Notes: generated from the letters alone by a model not told the origin. A stretch of DNA of 26,348 bases from Smittium mucronatum (GCA_001953115.1 LSSL01004813.1:1-26348); one strand, 5' to 3'. Shown: positions 1 through 12,088, counted from the first letter of the stretch. A program made the numbers and translations.

Positions 1-725
1 GATCGCCGACCTCATTAAGTCGCCCATCAAGGTCAGAATGGCCACCTGGGTGACCGGCAGTGCAAGATGGATAAAAAAAGTTTATGGTCAAAATTCAAAA
101 GGTGAAAAAACCATCACCATAGTCAACAGGAAAAATAAAAATAACCGGTCTAAAATCCACTTGTGTACGGTGGACCGAAAAGTCAGTGGAAAAAGAAACT
201 GGATGAATCTTCAGCTGCTGTACCCTGACCTGAAACTTGGCTTCCAGGACATCGGGAAAATGTGAATGGGGACCTTCCGGTCCGTCCAGCGACTATCAAA
301 TATGAAATTTTTAGATGAAAAATTTAAAAAAAATTGTCCCTTATGCAAAATCGATGTGCCTGAAACTGTCGACCACATCTTATAAAATTGCTCTCGATGG
401 GATAAACAGAGAAATGAGACAATCAGCTGGTTCATATCTGCACTGATCCGTTCAGACGTAAAAAATAAACTTTCGAATTTCAATTAATCCCGGTTGGGGA
501 AGTTGGAAAACTCTTTTGGAGGAGTCTAAATATACTATAATTCAGCTACAAGCTGACATCGCCGATCAGAAATTCGATCTTAAAACAGATAAAATTTCTG
601 ATTGGCATACACATGTCACGAACACTTAAGATCAAGAGTTTAAGTGATTCACCAGCCTCCATGATCTGATGCCCTAGAGGTATGGAGCTGCTAGAACGGC
701 AGAGAGGAGTTGGGTGAAATTTTTT
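1..725 (+). mobile_element. 3' end of a decayed LINE (non-LTR retrotransposon)
   Basis: The first ~720 bases are about 45% G+C against about 20% in the sequence that follows, and the change is sharp just after position 717. They encode the C-terminal part of a reverse transcriptase polyprotein on the + strand. Only the 3' end is in the window; the 5' part lies to the left. The coding signal ends near a TGA at 715-717, followed by a run of T and then AT-rich flank, so the 3' untranslated part must be very short or lost. No poly(A) tail or target-site duplication is evident. The tail after the zinc motif is only about 110 codons, which seems too short for the C-terminal restriction-like endonuclease of R2/R4-type elements, so an element with an N-terminal apurinic-type endonuclease is more likely (inference). 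Confidence 0.75.
2..717 (+). pseudogene. LINE reverse transcriptase C-terminus, broken
   Basis: The frame is open from base 2 to a TGA at 263-265, then continues in the same frame through a CCHC zinc-binding motif: Cys at 335-337 and 344-346, His at 374-376, Cys at 389-391 (C-x2-C-x9-H-x4-C, local sequence CPLCKIDVPETVDHIL). This motif follows the polymerase thumb in many LINEs and binds the RNA or DNA during target-primed reverse transcription. In-frame stops fall at 263 (TGA), 383 (TAA, inside the zinc motif between His and the last Cys) and 485 (TAA). After 485 the coding signal seems to move frame: the last residues (GMELLERQRGVG, stop at 715-717) read in another frame. The ATG at 38 is internal to the protein and not a real start. 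The copy cannot make a functional enzyme. Confidence 0.75.
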
Positions 726-1203
726 TGAAAAATTCTCACTATTTTAAATTTTTTTAAACTAATTTTTATAAAATTTTATTAACTTTAAAAAAAATTTCCC
801 GTAAAAAATATATATATTATATTATATTATAAAAATTCAGTAGCTAGATAGGACATTTAATATATGTCTAATATGTCGTAAAAAAAAGTGACAAACAAAA
901 ATCAGATTTTTTAAAACTGTTTAATTTAACGAATCCTTATAAAATTATTTTTCTTAGACTTTTAAATTATTTTTTTTCTCAGAAGAATTTAATGTCCTTC
1001 ATAATATAAAAATACTTCTATGAAACTAATTTTTTTGGAAAAAACCAGAAAACAGGCTAAAAACTGCTTAATTCCTTTAAATTTCTAGTGCTTATCAAGA
1101 CTAATAATATTTTAGCACTTAAAAATGTAGTAAATCAAATATATGATTGCCAAATATCTTAGAAAAATATCTTATTTTTTATTAAACCTCATATTAATTT
1201 TAA
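726..1203. other. AT-rich spacer, no gene seen
   Basis: This stretch is over 80% A+T with poly(A)/poly(T) runs and a TATAT/ATATT-type simple repeat near 810-830. All six frames are closed at the rate expected from composition. I see no gene, RNA gene or structured repeat. Confidence 0.6.
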
Positions 1204-2608
1204 ATTTTGATCATAAGACATAAAAATATGACAAAAAATACATGTATAGTGTTTCTTGGCTCAAAGGTCTTTTTTCTCTTTAGAGTTAAGAAATCAAATT
1301 ATTTACTCTGATCATATCTATCTGAATTGGATTCTGTAAAGCTTAATTTTTCTCAAGTTTTTTAGTTATTTAGCTCAAAATTGGTGTTTGATTAATAAAT
1401 TATATATGTAAATTTTTATTTTTGTACATTATATGTTTTTTTTGGTTTTGTTCGAACAAAGTTAAAAATGAAAATGAAAATAGTATTAAAATTCGCAGGA
1501 AACGGGTATTATTTTAGTAAAAGTCGGAAAATACTGTCGGTATTATCCTAATGATTAACGTATATAATTATTCAGTTAAATTCTTGGTGCCCACCTTTTG
1601 TGTTTATTAATTCTTAGGATTTTAATTTTTTCGGTTTTCACAGTTTCAAATTTTTTATTGCCAGTCTAAATTCAAATATTTTTTCAATATACTTTTTTCA
1701 TTGATTTCGAAACAGCTCTAATACCTAAATCAAAAACCTATATGGTTTTAATCAAATAATCTTTGTAATTTATATCAAAATTATTTAATAGTAAATGATT
1801 AGCACATTTATTCATAACTAAACTCTTTCTAATCTTTGTAAAATCGCATTTTTTACAATTTTCTTTATAAAATATTCTTTGTAATTTTTTTGGTACCAAT
1901 TTTTATTCATTTTCTCAGATTTACAGTTTTAAATCCTTTTTTGTAATATTAATTATATTTAATTTCCTTATTGAGCATTTTTATTTTTATTTTTTATCAC
2001 TATTTTTTCAAAGAAATTCTTTGATAAATCTCTCAAAAATCCACATATACTTCCGTTCTTAAAACCTCCAAAATATTGTAGTATTTGTATAATATCTATA
2101 AAAATATTTTAAAGAATAGTTGACGTTTATTTTACTATTATTAACAATAATTAATTTGAGTAATCATTTACTTTTAAACAATTTATATCAACAATTTAAT
2201 TACTAGAAAGTAAAAAAAGGATTAATTATTAGTAGAAAACCTCAGTTATCCATTTAAAAGAGTCTTAAATTAGATATAAGCAAATTATGGGAAAGTAGGC
2301 GATAACTACAAAAAAAAATTTTAGAAAAACTTATCCTTTGTTTATAATGGCCATTTAAAAATTTTTTACGTTTACTTTTTTAATATTTTATAATTTAATC
2401 TAGATTCAATGAATATTAGTCATTCTGGAATTTTCGCTTAATATTCATAACTAGTGAATGCATTTTATCTTATTTAATATTGTTGCCGAATCTGATTTTC
2501 ATTTTACCTTACTTAATATTGTTACAAATCAAATTTTCATTAGATATTTAGTAAATTAGTTGGATTTTTAGATTAATAAAATTTCAAGAGTGCAAAGTAT
2601 AAAATAAA
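1204..2608 (+). pseudogene. Possible decayed coding region, weak
   Basis: Frame 1 can be followed from an in-frame TAA at 1201, through an ATG at 1228, to about 2608. Open runs include 1402-1551 and 1975-2109. By hand count there are about 34 stops in 468 codons (7%), only slightly below the ~9% expected at this composition. In the G+C-richer patch at 1490-1600 all three + frames give plausible peptides, and at 2419-2553 frame 2 is as open as frame 1, so the frame is not secure. The region may be an older upstream part of the relic that begins at 3061, or unrelated. I do not recognise a protein. Low confidence. Confidence 0.25.
2461..2537 (+). repeat. 39/38-bp tandem duplication
   Basis: Two adjacent copies start CATTTTATCTTATTTAATAT (2461) and CATTTTACCTTACTTAATAT (2500). 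The first copy is 39 bp and the second 38 bp; they match at roughly 80% of positions with one single-base gap. A 39-bp period equals 13 codons, so the duplication would preserve frame inside a coding sequence, and both frame 1 and frame 2 are open across it. Confidence 0.6.
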
Positions 2609-3060
2609 AAATTGTAGCTTTAAATTCTATTTTTAATTTTTGAATATTTATTTCACAATTATCCTTCTATTTTCTGAAAATTATAAAAATAAAGCTAAAA
2701 AATATATTATACCAGCGGAAAATACTATATTAAATTTTATTTAATCAGTATCAACATTTATATTTCAAAATATTTCAAAAAAATATAGCAATTCCTTCAA
2801 ATTCATACGAGAAATAATCTTTAAAAAAAAAATTAATGATTAATTAGGCGATTTTTAAACATAATTTTTATATTTTACAAATTAGATACTCTAGAAAAAC
2901 ATATCGATGTTTGCGAAAATAGTTTCGTCTAATCATTACATAGTTTTTTTATAAAAAAAACTCTATTTAAGTAAAGAATCCGATATGCTTTATGAAGATT
3001 CAGGTTAATATATCTGAATAATAGAATATAATTCAATTTTTATCCAAGAAATAAATGTAA
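2609..3060. other. AT-rich stretch, unresolved
   Basis: Frame 1 on the + strand continues the frame of the relic starting at 3061, but the stop rate here (about 11 in 140 codons) is close to chance. It could be the more decayed 5' part of that relic or plain spacer. Nothing else is seen. Confidence 0.4.
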
Positions 3061-4236
3061 ATTTTCTACTTTAAAAATTTAAAAAATCCATATTATTATA
3101 TTAATCGGAATATTTTTATCCTGAATATTACATATAATTATAAAATAGATCCAACGATTCTTTTCAAAGAATACAAGGTAATTTTCTTAAAAATAAAACT
3201 AACCAAAAATATGGATTTATATACTATATTTCAGATATATCCCAAGTATTCACATACTAAATTAAAATTTAAAAAATCTTTAAAATCGAATAAAAATTAT
3301 GGGTAATTTATAAATTTTTATTTAATCAATTTAGTGATTATATTCTTATGTATAGCCATCATTTTAATTGTAATATTTTTATATAAAATCAAATTAAAAA
3401 TATTAAATCTCTTAGACAAATTTTTCGTATTATTTTATTCATTTATCCTTTCTTTATTTTACCATTTTTCATCGTGGTATTTATCAAATATAATATAACG
3501 ACTTTAATAAGATAATGATAAATGTGATGTATTTTCCATTTTTATAGATTGTCGTAGCGTGAACAATAAAATTTTTTTATTATAATAAATCTGCGTTTGA
3601 TATTATAAAAAAATATTTTGAACAATTTGACTATCGATCGAAACTAATAAGTGTATATTTGATAAATGATAAAAGTATAATATTTAGGTGTATTTAATTA
3701 ATATGGACTTCATCAGCTAATTATACCAGCTTATCAAAAATTAGTAAAAAAAAAGAAAATTCAAATTCAGATCTTTTTTTTCTTTTTTTTCATATTATAT
3801 CCCATTTAAACATAGTATTAATTTAAAATTTTCATATTTATTTATTATTATTTTTTGAAATCTCTATAAAAAATCAAAAAAATCCTATTCTAGACGGTAT
3901 CTTTGTCCTTTATATCCATATAAATCTTTCCAATAAATCTTTTTTCGATGGAAATGATATCAGAAAGCTTTTGTAAGGATCAGGTTTATTTTGGAGAGAA
4001 AAAGGGAATAAGGTAATAACTATGAATTTGGCCATAAGATGCCAGGAGATAGAAACAAGTTGAAAAGCTTAGCCATTCCGAAATGGCTAAGATTCCTTAT
4101 TTATATCATTTTTAGTTTCCTAGCAGCCAATTATGCTTATGAGAGATTTTCTCAATTGGGTGAAATTTTTCGTATGTGTAATGAGCCTATTGGTTCATTA
4201 CAGCTTTCGATCAAGTCGCAAGTTTTTCTAAAATAA
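3061..4236 (+). pseudogene. Decayed gene for a long membrane-type protein
   Basis: Frame 1 is open for 81 codons (3061-3303) and, after one TAA, for 63 more (3307-3495). The signal then passes to frame 2 (3563-4060, TAAs at 3695, 3824, 3974) and returns to frame 1 at about 4012-4236. By hand count there are 7 in-frame stops, all TAA, in about 390 codons where about 37 are expected by chance. The 3307-3495 part is strongly hydrophobic and would give two or three membrane segments; another lies in the last piece (RFLIYIIFSFLAANYAY). The final 65 codons (ATG at 4039, stop at 4234) form an uninterrupted ORF of higher G+C, but the preceding frame-2 reading overlaps it, so I read it as the 3' end of the broken gene and not as a separate small gene. 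The family is unknown. Confidence 0.65.
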
Positions 4237-4500
4237 ATAAGTCTTATTTTTTTAGATAATCTCCTAAATTTTTCTATCTGACCCATTTTTTAAAGTAAGA
4301 TTTTAGATTTTTTGAATAAATATATAGTTTTTATTAGTTAAATTCTATAAAATTCATGTTTATATCATTTATATTTATATTTCTGTCATTATTCGAATTA
4401 TCTGATATTTTCTAGAATAATAATATAGCAACTAACTTAGCTAATGATTTTAAGAACATTTTATATCATTTTGAAATTTAGAGTTCGATAACAATGATAA
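4237..4500. other. AT-rich spacer
   Basis: Stops are at chance density in all frames examined. Nothing recognisable. Confidence 0.5.
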
Positions 4501-4833
4501 AAAAAATGTTATTTCAATTCATTACATTTTTATAAACTACTATATTTAATGCTTTTTATAAAATTAAGCAAATTTCGAAAATATCGGATTTTAATATCTA
4601 ATTTTTTACTATTATAAAATTTTGATATAAGACTGAATCCAAATAAAATAATAGGTTACACAGTCTGTACCAATCTAAATTAAAAACTAAATGCATATTT
4701 AAAGTTTAGAAAATATTTTATTCAGTTTATTGGATGTCATTATAACTCCGGGATTTTCTTTTTCCGACGAATATTTTTCTACTTAAGTCCAATAGAAAAA
4801 GAGCTACCCATTTATATCCACTCTATATTTTGA
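4501..4833 (+). pseudogene. Possible decayed coding fragment
   Basis: Frame 1 carries only 3 stops before the one at 4831 (at 4534, 4615 and 4681) in about 110 codons, with a 49-codon open run from 4684 containing residues uncommon in AT-driven translation (IGCHYNSGIF, LSPIEKELP). It is in the same frame as the 3' end of the relic at 3061-4236 and on the same strand, so it may be a further exon-like or read-on part of the same dead gene, or a separate one. On its own the stop deficit is not significant after allowing for the number of frames and windows looked at. No family recognised. Confidence 0.3.
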
Positions 4834-7800
4834 AATTTCTATTAAAAAGTACATTTTTTCTTATTTTTTTTTAATTTCTGAATTTTGAATAAATGGAGTT
4901 TATATCAATGATTAATTATTTAAATCACAAAGTGCTTTATAAATTTTGGCCTAAATTAAATTCTATGAAGAATTATTTTTTATTATTAATCAAATTTGCA
5001 CTTTTCAAGGGTAAACCCCTCCAAATGCACTGTTTATTAATATTTTCATACTTAATTTCATATTTTTTTACCAATTTATAATTTTTTTTATGTCCTATGA
5101 TAGAGATTTATTTTCAAATAAACGCAGTTTACTTATAAACACTTAGATTTTTAGTTTTAAGACTCTCAAGTTTAAAATGAAAAGTTAAAATCATAATTAT
5201 CGAAAATTTCCATATTTTTTATCATACTTTATGATCTAATTTTTAAAATAAGTATATTTAAAAATACTGAAAAAAAGAAAAATATTTGAAGATCCGACCT
5301 TACAATCTGAGTTTTAATACAATTTTCAGATTATTTACAGTTTATTCAGAATAATCTATACAAGAGTGTAGATATATTTAATTGGAGATAAAATTTTATT
5401 TTTTAAGTAATAAATAAATGGGATATATTAAATCAATTTATCAGCTTCTTGATGGTTTTTATTTTGAAGATCAAAATATAATGATAATATATGAATATTA
5501 TTCAATTATTTATTCAAAATATCAATAAATCAATTTTTGAAAGTAATTTTAAACAGTTTTATATATGATTTGAATTTTTTCAATTAATGAATCATCATCC
5601 TTTCTAATAACTGTAATTATTATTGGATTCTTATAACACGCTGTATTGATATTTTATGTGTGTTTTATTATGAAAAAAATACTATATTAGCTATTTTTGT
5701 GTTATTACTCCCAAAAACATCTTCAAAAAATTTAAATAGATGGATATCTTAAATTTAAATGACCATTTTGGTGAAATAATACAGTAAGGGGATATATAGT
5801 ATGTTTTATTTGATAGAATACATTTTTTTGTAATATTTTTACAAAATATACCTTAGGTTTTATTTGACTGTTTAGATTTTATGAAATTTAATATCACATA
5901 ATAAACTAAATAAATAATAAATTAAAATATATATGGATGTGAATTTGAAATATTATGTTACATTGATACAATCAGGGTCGAAATAAGTAAACTTTCAAAA
6001 ATATATTCTGTAATATTTTGGATTAATCATTCTGTAAAACATCTTGCGTTTCTCTATTTAAATTTTTTTAAATAATTCTATTTGAAAATAACTGGATAGA
6101 AAATATCAAATTTGAAATTAAAAGATTGGTTGAATTCTTTGATTAATATAATGGCTTCTATTTAATATTTAAAATTTTAATTTATATATTAATTCAAAAA
6201 AAAATTTATAATAATCTTAGATTTATAATAAAAATAACAATATATTCATTAAATTTGAATATATATGGTCAAGATTAACATTTCAATCCTCTATAATACT
6301 TTCTTTATTGAATAAAAAATACAAAAATCAATAATAAATCAATAATTTGTGTATAGACGTTTATTTTTTTTATTTTTCTATCTGCTTCATTGATGAATTT
6401 GTATACGTGTACAGATTTTGTATAAAAATCGAATTTTTTTTGTTTCAATTTATTTATCTGCTTTCGTAAGATAAAATTTCTATAAAATAAGTCAAAAATT
6501 TAAAATTAAATTTAGAAATCACGCTTAGAAAGTAGAATAATTTGTAAAACATCCTAATTTTAAATTAAAATTTAACATTTTCACATAATTATCATTCAAT
6601 TTAACAACTTCTGAGGTGTATGACTTATTTACTGTTAAATTTTTTTTTATAAGTTTGCTATTTTTAAAATCTATATAGTTTTGCAGTAATTAATTGTTAT
6701 TAAATTTAAACTTATTTAAATTAATTTAAAAACTTATATTTAATTTTTTTCTTTAAATTATTACAAGTTTTATAATGATGTTTCATTCATTTACATATGT
6801 GTACAAGATATTTAAATACATGTATATAGGATTTTAATTAATGGTTTGCTGATATAAATCGGCCGATTTAAATTAAAATCGGTTAAATTAATCATTATTT
6901 TTCAAGTTGATTAAATTACTGTTTATTTAGAAATAGTGGATCAATTTAGAATTTTAATGTAGTATTGAATTATCGCCTTATGAGAATCTGGCATTTTTTA
7001 AAATTATTCAAAAACCCATACCACTTATTATCCAATCACTTATCGATATCATTTTATTTTTACTATTTATTTATAAAACTTACTATTATTGAAATTAAGT
7101 GGCCCATAATATTTAAATTTTCATATTGAGATTTTTTTTATATATTCAATACTTTTATTGGAGCATATAATGTAATTTATAAAAAAAGAACATAATTAGG
7201 ACAAAAAAATTTAAGAAATCTAATGGGTGTGAAAGGAATCTAAATTTTTTTTAAACAAAAAATTAACTAAGAGGTTGTTTTTTAAATAAATAGTGCATAA
7301 TATGAATCTCATTTTACTTTTTTCAATTATATAATTTTTATATTTTCACTTTATTACAAATCAAGCATAAAAAAATAAGTGAACGTACTATAATGTTAAT
7401 ATTAAAAGGTTAAAAAACTCATATTATTTATATTACCCCTCCTCTTTCCTAAACCCTCTCTTAAAAATTATAATACAAGCTTTCTAATTTTATTTTGATG
7501 AAAAACACCCTCCATCTAAGTTTTTACTCTCCATTTTATAATTAAAAGATAAATGTTCTCATTGATATAGAACAGTATAAAGATGGTCTGAATAGTTTAT
7601 AATGTCATTTTATACAATTTTTATTTATAATATTATGTTATCACAATTTAAACATGGAAAATTTGTATTTTATTCATATTGATGATAATTTTGGCTCGAT
7701 CAAAGATCGCACTTTTTACGAATATATCGTAATATAAACTAAGATTTAAAAATTGACCTGCACGAAAAAAAAACGCGTATGAAATAATAATTATAAAGAT

Positions 7801-7859
7801 TTATTTTAAGAAAGGTATGATTTTTTAAATGTTAAATTTTTAATCAATAAATTTTTTTA
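4834..7859. other. Long AT-rich region without a supportable gene
   Basis: About 3 kb of more than 80% A+T. The 62-codon ORF at 4893-5081 is of a length expected by chance. Frame 1 between about 5281 and 6180 gives protein-like stretches (notably 5926-6072, 48 codons, and 6958-7092, 45 codons) but the overall stop rate (about 8%) does not differ clearly from background, so I do not call a gene. A perfect 16-base palindrome lies at 6855-6870. Confidence 0.5.
6855..6870. repeat. 16-bp perfect palindrome
   Basis: TAAATCGGCCGATTTA reads the same on both strands. Its CGGCCG core stands out in very AT-rich surroundings. It could be a dimeric protein-binding site or chance; no gene start lies next to it. 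Confidence 0.6.
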
Positions 7860-9484
7860 AAAAAAAATGGGTTAATAAAATTGAAAATTAGTGTTTAATT
7901 ATGTTTTTTTTAGCCTCTCTACTTTTTTAACATTCATGAGAAATTTTATTTCTACAATATCATTAAAATTGTTCCTATCTACGTAAAAATTTATTTGAAT
8001 ACATTTTTTTTATTCAGGAATTATTTACAGGTACAACTTATATCCTCCCAGCAGATTATTTGTTCCTTTAAAAGCAAAATGAAATTTTCCTCAAATTTTT
8101 TAGTCAAAGAATCTATTCTAGTCTAGTTTAGATATTTGAAAGAATATTTAATTACCTCTCTTTTGGAAATATCAATCTCTTTATCCTATATTAAAAGGGC
8201 TATATATCATCATATTTTAAATATCTCTGTGAATCTGATTTTGATTTTTTTTTTATCCTACTAAATCATTTCATTTAATTATTATAAGTTCAAGTTTGCT
8301 TAAATCTTTATATTCTTTTAAAATATCTACATAGAAACTCAAAAAATTAATTTTAAAACTTTATCCATTTATATATTTATTCTTTACGTTCTTGTTGAAC
8401 CGTTTTAGGCTGTTATTGATTGATGGCGAAAACAATCTATATTTTCATACCAGCTGTCATTTTTTTGTATAACATTTAAAATCTCGCTAAAATATTCCAT
8501 TCTCTAAAAAACATTTTTTGGACTTTTCAAAAAAATATATACTATGTGAAATTTTTATTTTTTTCAAATCAGTGATATTTTGACTTTTAGCAATTGATAT
8601 ACGATCTTAAGAAGATTTAATATATTTTTGTAAATATGAGACTAACAGTGGACTCTTTTTTTTTCATGATTAAATTGGGTAATAGTTTTTTTAATCTGAA
8701 TTTTTCATTCGATTATCATTTTTTATAAGTTCAAATTCAAGTGAATTATATTTACTTTACTCTTAAGGATGTTTAATATCCATGAGTAGGATTCTTGAGC
8801 ATCCCATCAACTATATAAATTTATGATAATAAAATCTTTCTTTTTTTCTGACATAAATGTAATAATTACTTTATAATTAACTATTATAAAATTAAAATTT
8901 GAGTCTAAATCAAATTTTTTAGAAATAGAGAGCAATGTATTAGCATATTTTGAAGTAAAAAAACTCCCAAATTGTAAATATCAGGATTATAAGAAGCTAT
9001 ATAAGGTTTAAATTAAAATGATTGTTATTTAAATATTCACACATGTTTTTGAAGTCAATCAGTGCAATATTATTCTTTTTATTTGTCTTTTTGGCTTCAT
9101 TTCTCGATATGTTATAGATTTTTTGAATCTTGGCATCCAACCCATTTTAATTATGAATTCTTTTACGCTGCTTGATTTATTACCGATATTTTTAAGATTC
9201 AATTTTCTTTTTTAATCTCTGTTTTATCGTTCTTATCACAGCTTTTGACGTGTATATTTTTTGAAAATATCAAAATACTGAAATCATATAATTCCCAGAT
9301 TTTTAGCTCTGTGAGACATCTAGTTGTCTTATTGAATCGTTAAATTAATAAACTTACATATTTTTAAATATTTTTAAATAACATCTCTTAAAAAACGGCA
9401 AAAAATCAAAATATTCAGCATTTTCGACTTAAATACACTCATTTAAAAGCTTTTTCAGGTAAAATCGCCCTTATGAATGATTAA
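7860..9484 (+). pseudogene. Probable decayed large coding region
   Basis: Frame 2 can be followed for 1.6 kb without needing a frameshift. The best parts are 7966-8276 (about 103 codons, 3 stops; residues such as LFTGTTYILPADYLFL) and 9053-9484 (about 144 codons, 5 stops, with a 55-codon open run at 9176-9340). The middle (8280-9050) is more eroded. The whole has about 35 stops in 541 codons (6.5%) against about 50 expected. The translation is rich in Phe, Ile, Leu and Tyr, with hydrophobic stretches. No family recognised and neither end can be fixed. It is supported mainly by the single persistent frame and the two clean stretches. Confidence 0.4.
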
Positions 9485-10860
9485 ATGTTTTTAAAAACTT
9501 CTATATGATTATTATATTATGATTTTTTAATAATTTAATAATTTTATTCATTATATCATATTTATATATTTTTACATTTTTATATTTTTGGGTTATTCTA
9601 ATTTGAAAACATACTGATTCCCACAAAATCGGCAAATGGAAAATAAAAAAAATCGGCCCAAAATAATTCTTTTATTTTTCTAATAAATTGAAATTGTGTA
9701 AATTAATTTCCTGAAAAAAATTTGAAATCCATTTTTCTATAAAACTTTATTAAATGATAGATTATTACATATTGTGTCAATTCGACATTTTTTTTCTAAA
9801 TCGATCCAATAAACTTCAAATTGATAGCTATTACAATTTATTGACAGATAATTATAAAAATAAATTTTTATAATTCAAAATTACAGAAAAATATGTATTA
9901 ATCTTAAAACATTCTGTGTTTTTTTTATAAAAAACTTTATAAAAACTTCACAATTGTTTTATAATTATGTACATGGATATAATATAACTTTTAAAGAAAT
10001 AGTCAAATTAAATTAAAATTAATTTGGGTGCCAGAAAATAAACCTAGACTTAATATCATGCTATTAGCTCTAAGTTATAAATGAATTTAGGAGTACTGTC
10101 CGATAAAATTTTATCACAAATTTTATTTTCAAGATTCAAATTTTTGACGCATGTTATCACATATATATCAACTCAGTAAATAACATTACAAAACTAATAA
10201 TTCATAAGTATTTTGTTGATATAATCCCATCCAATAAAAATTGATATGTTTAATTTTATATTAGCAATATTGAACAATATTATATTGAGGTTGGATTGAT
10301 ATAAAATTCTTGACACCCGAATCTCTTTATAGATTTTAACTTTTTTAAAAATACTTTGGCTATAAAGAGAACGAGAAAAAATGTGCTAGCTTATTATTTT
10401 TAATTTTTAATTTAAATTTTCAGTATTTATATCATTTAAATCTAGAGGCCCTAAATATGAATTTCAATTTTTCGTAGTATAATTATGGTTAATATTCCTC
10501 TAAGAATGAATTAATTTTTATATTAGTTGACTTTTTGATTTTACTTTGGATTTTTTTTGTAACCTATATTACCTTAATGAGAAATTATCATCGATTTAAT
10601 ATTTTTTTAAATTTTTTTCGGAATCAGCGAAAAATCGATTAATAATTTTTTTTTATATAAAAGTCTGATAAAATCAATTAGTGTTAACTCCTATTATTTA
10701 TATCTTTTTGAAAGAATCAGACTTATTTTTTCGAAATTAGGAAATAAAAAAAAAAATTGTAATTTTTTGATAATATATTGATATTAATATTTATAGAATC
10801 TATTATCATAATAATTGTTCTAATTTTTTTATAAATTGGATTATTTTAGGTAATTTTAAA
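9485..10860. other. AT-rich spacer
   Basis: About 1.4 kb of AT-rich sequence with poly(A/T) runs. No stop-poor frame, RNA gene or repeat array was noticed. The 3' end of the minus-strand relic at 10,861-12,088 cannot be fixed and might run into the right side of this stretch. Confidence 0.45.
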
Positions 10861-12088
10861 TGAGTAGCTGAAAAAAATAAACTTGTTAAAGGCAAGTTGA
10901 TGTAAAAACATTAGAATTTTCTTTTTTTACAGACTATTTAAAAAATTTATAAATGGCTTAAAATTAATCAATATAACGTTAGTGTTTAGCTAAAAATTAC
11001 AGCAAACCTCCCCCTTTCCTTAATTTTTTAAACGCTAGATTCTGACTATTTTATCAACCTAGATGGTTATACCATTTACTTATATTTTTTTTCAGATTAG
11101 ATTATGTAGTTATTTTGACCTATTGATTTTTCAAGTTAAATAAAATCTTATTTTTAGGTTTAAATTATTTTATTTAGTGGGCTAATTTTTTTAATTTATA
11201 CCCTCGATACATAAACTTGAATTTTCACTAAAAAAAATTCATTTCCACTTTATGGTATTTTTTTTACCCTTTTAGGAAATTGGGTGTTCCACCGTATGCT
11301 TTCTAATTAAGTCAATTTCTAATTTTAGCTACTTAGTTTTTTTCAGATTCAGAATAAACTTCTAAACTTTTTGGCACCATTGACATAAAATCAAATGATG
11401 TTAATCTTTTTTTTTATTCTTTATCATAAGCGACCCTCCAAGTAAATTTTTATAATGATTTCAACTCCCCTTGAGGTTTTTCATCTAATATATTTCTATC
11501 TAATATATTTAACTTCAATTTTAATTCTCTAAATTCCCCATCCATTATATCTGATAAATTTATTTATTAATATTTATACATTATCAATTTTTCAATATTC
11601 ATTAAATGTATTTGATGTAAAATATCTACCCTGTTTTGATATCAAATAGCCGGACAGTATATAAACATAGCCTAATATTTCCAAGATAATATTACAGACT
11701 TTAAATTATCATGTTTTACAGCCTGCAAATAAGTGAAAAAAGTGTGCTTTTTGATTTCGTTTGATTTATAAATATATTTCAATATTCTATAGAAAGTGGG
11801 TCTAATAATTTGAGTTAAAAATCTATAAAAAAAAACATAAATCCCTTTATTAAAATTAAATAAAAATAGTTTACCAATATAATTTTGCAAGCATATGATT
11901 TTTTACCAAAAATATTTTTTTTCATCACATAAATTCATTGTTTATAATATATGAACCTAATTGTTTACAAATATTTTTATATCCTTGGTGCCTCCAATTA
12001 TCATAAACCATCTCTAATATCCTAAATAATTCGGTGTTTTACTAATACAATAAGATAATTTTCTCACTATTTCTATAAAATAAATCAT
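10861..12088 (-). pseudogene. Decayed gene, divergent from the next relic
   Basis: One minus-strand frame runs from an ATG at 12,088 (MIYFIEIVRKLSYCISK, hydrophobic start that could be a signal or membrane segment) to about 10,861 without a frameshift. The first ~230 codons hold about 10 stops, including a 77-codon open run ending at 11,672; further on the stops become denser, giving about 28 in 410 codons overall. Stretches such as DGEFRELKLKLNILDRNILD and RLTSFDFMSMVPKSLEVY are unlike AT-driven noise. The TTG-started 72-codon ORF inside is only a fragment. The 5' end lies a few tens of bases from the 5' end of the plus-strand relic at 12,129, so the two would have shared an upstream control region. 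Family unknown; the 3' end is not fixed. Confidence 0.5.

Noticed and set aside
38..265. Independent 75-aa gene starting at ATG 38
   Set aside because: The frame is open upstream to base 2 and continues after the TGA into the LINE zinc motif, so it is part of the reverse transcriptase remnant. The minus-strand ORF at 211-483 is its shadow.
4039..4236. Stand-alone 65-aa membrane protein gene
   Set aside because: Coding signal continues upstream in other frames; treated as the 3' piece of a larger broken gene.
4893..5081. 62-aa ORF
   Set aside because: Length expected by chance at this A+T content; residues are those of AT-driven translation.
5281..6180. Frame-1 decayed gene
   Set aside because: Peptide-like stretches are present, but about 25 stops in 306 codons is at background level.
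11483..11510. Short direct repeat ATCTAATATATTT twice
   Set aside because: Low-complexity AT repeat of a kind expected at this composition.
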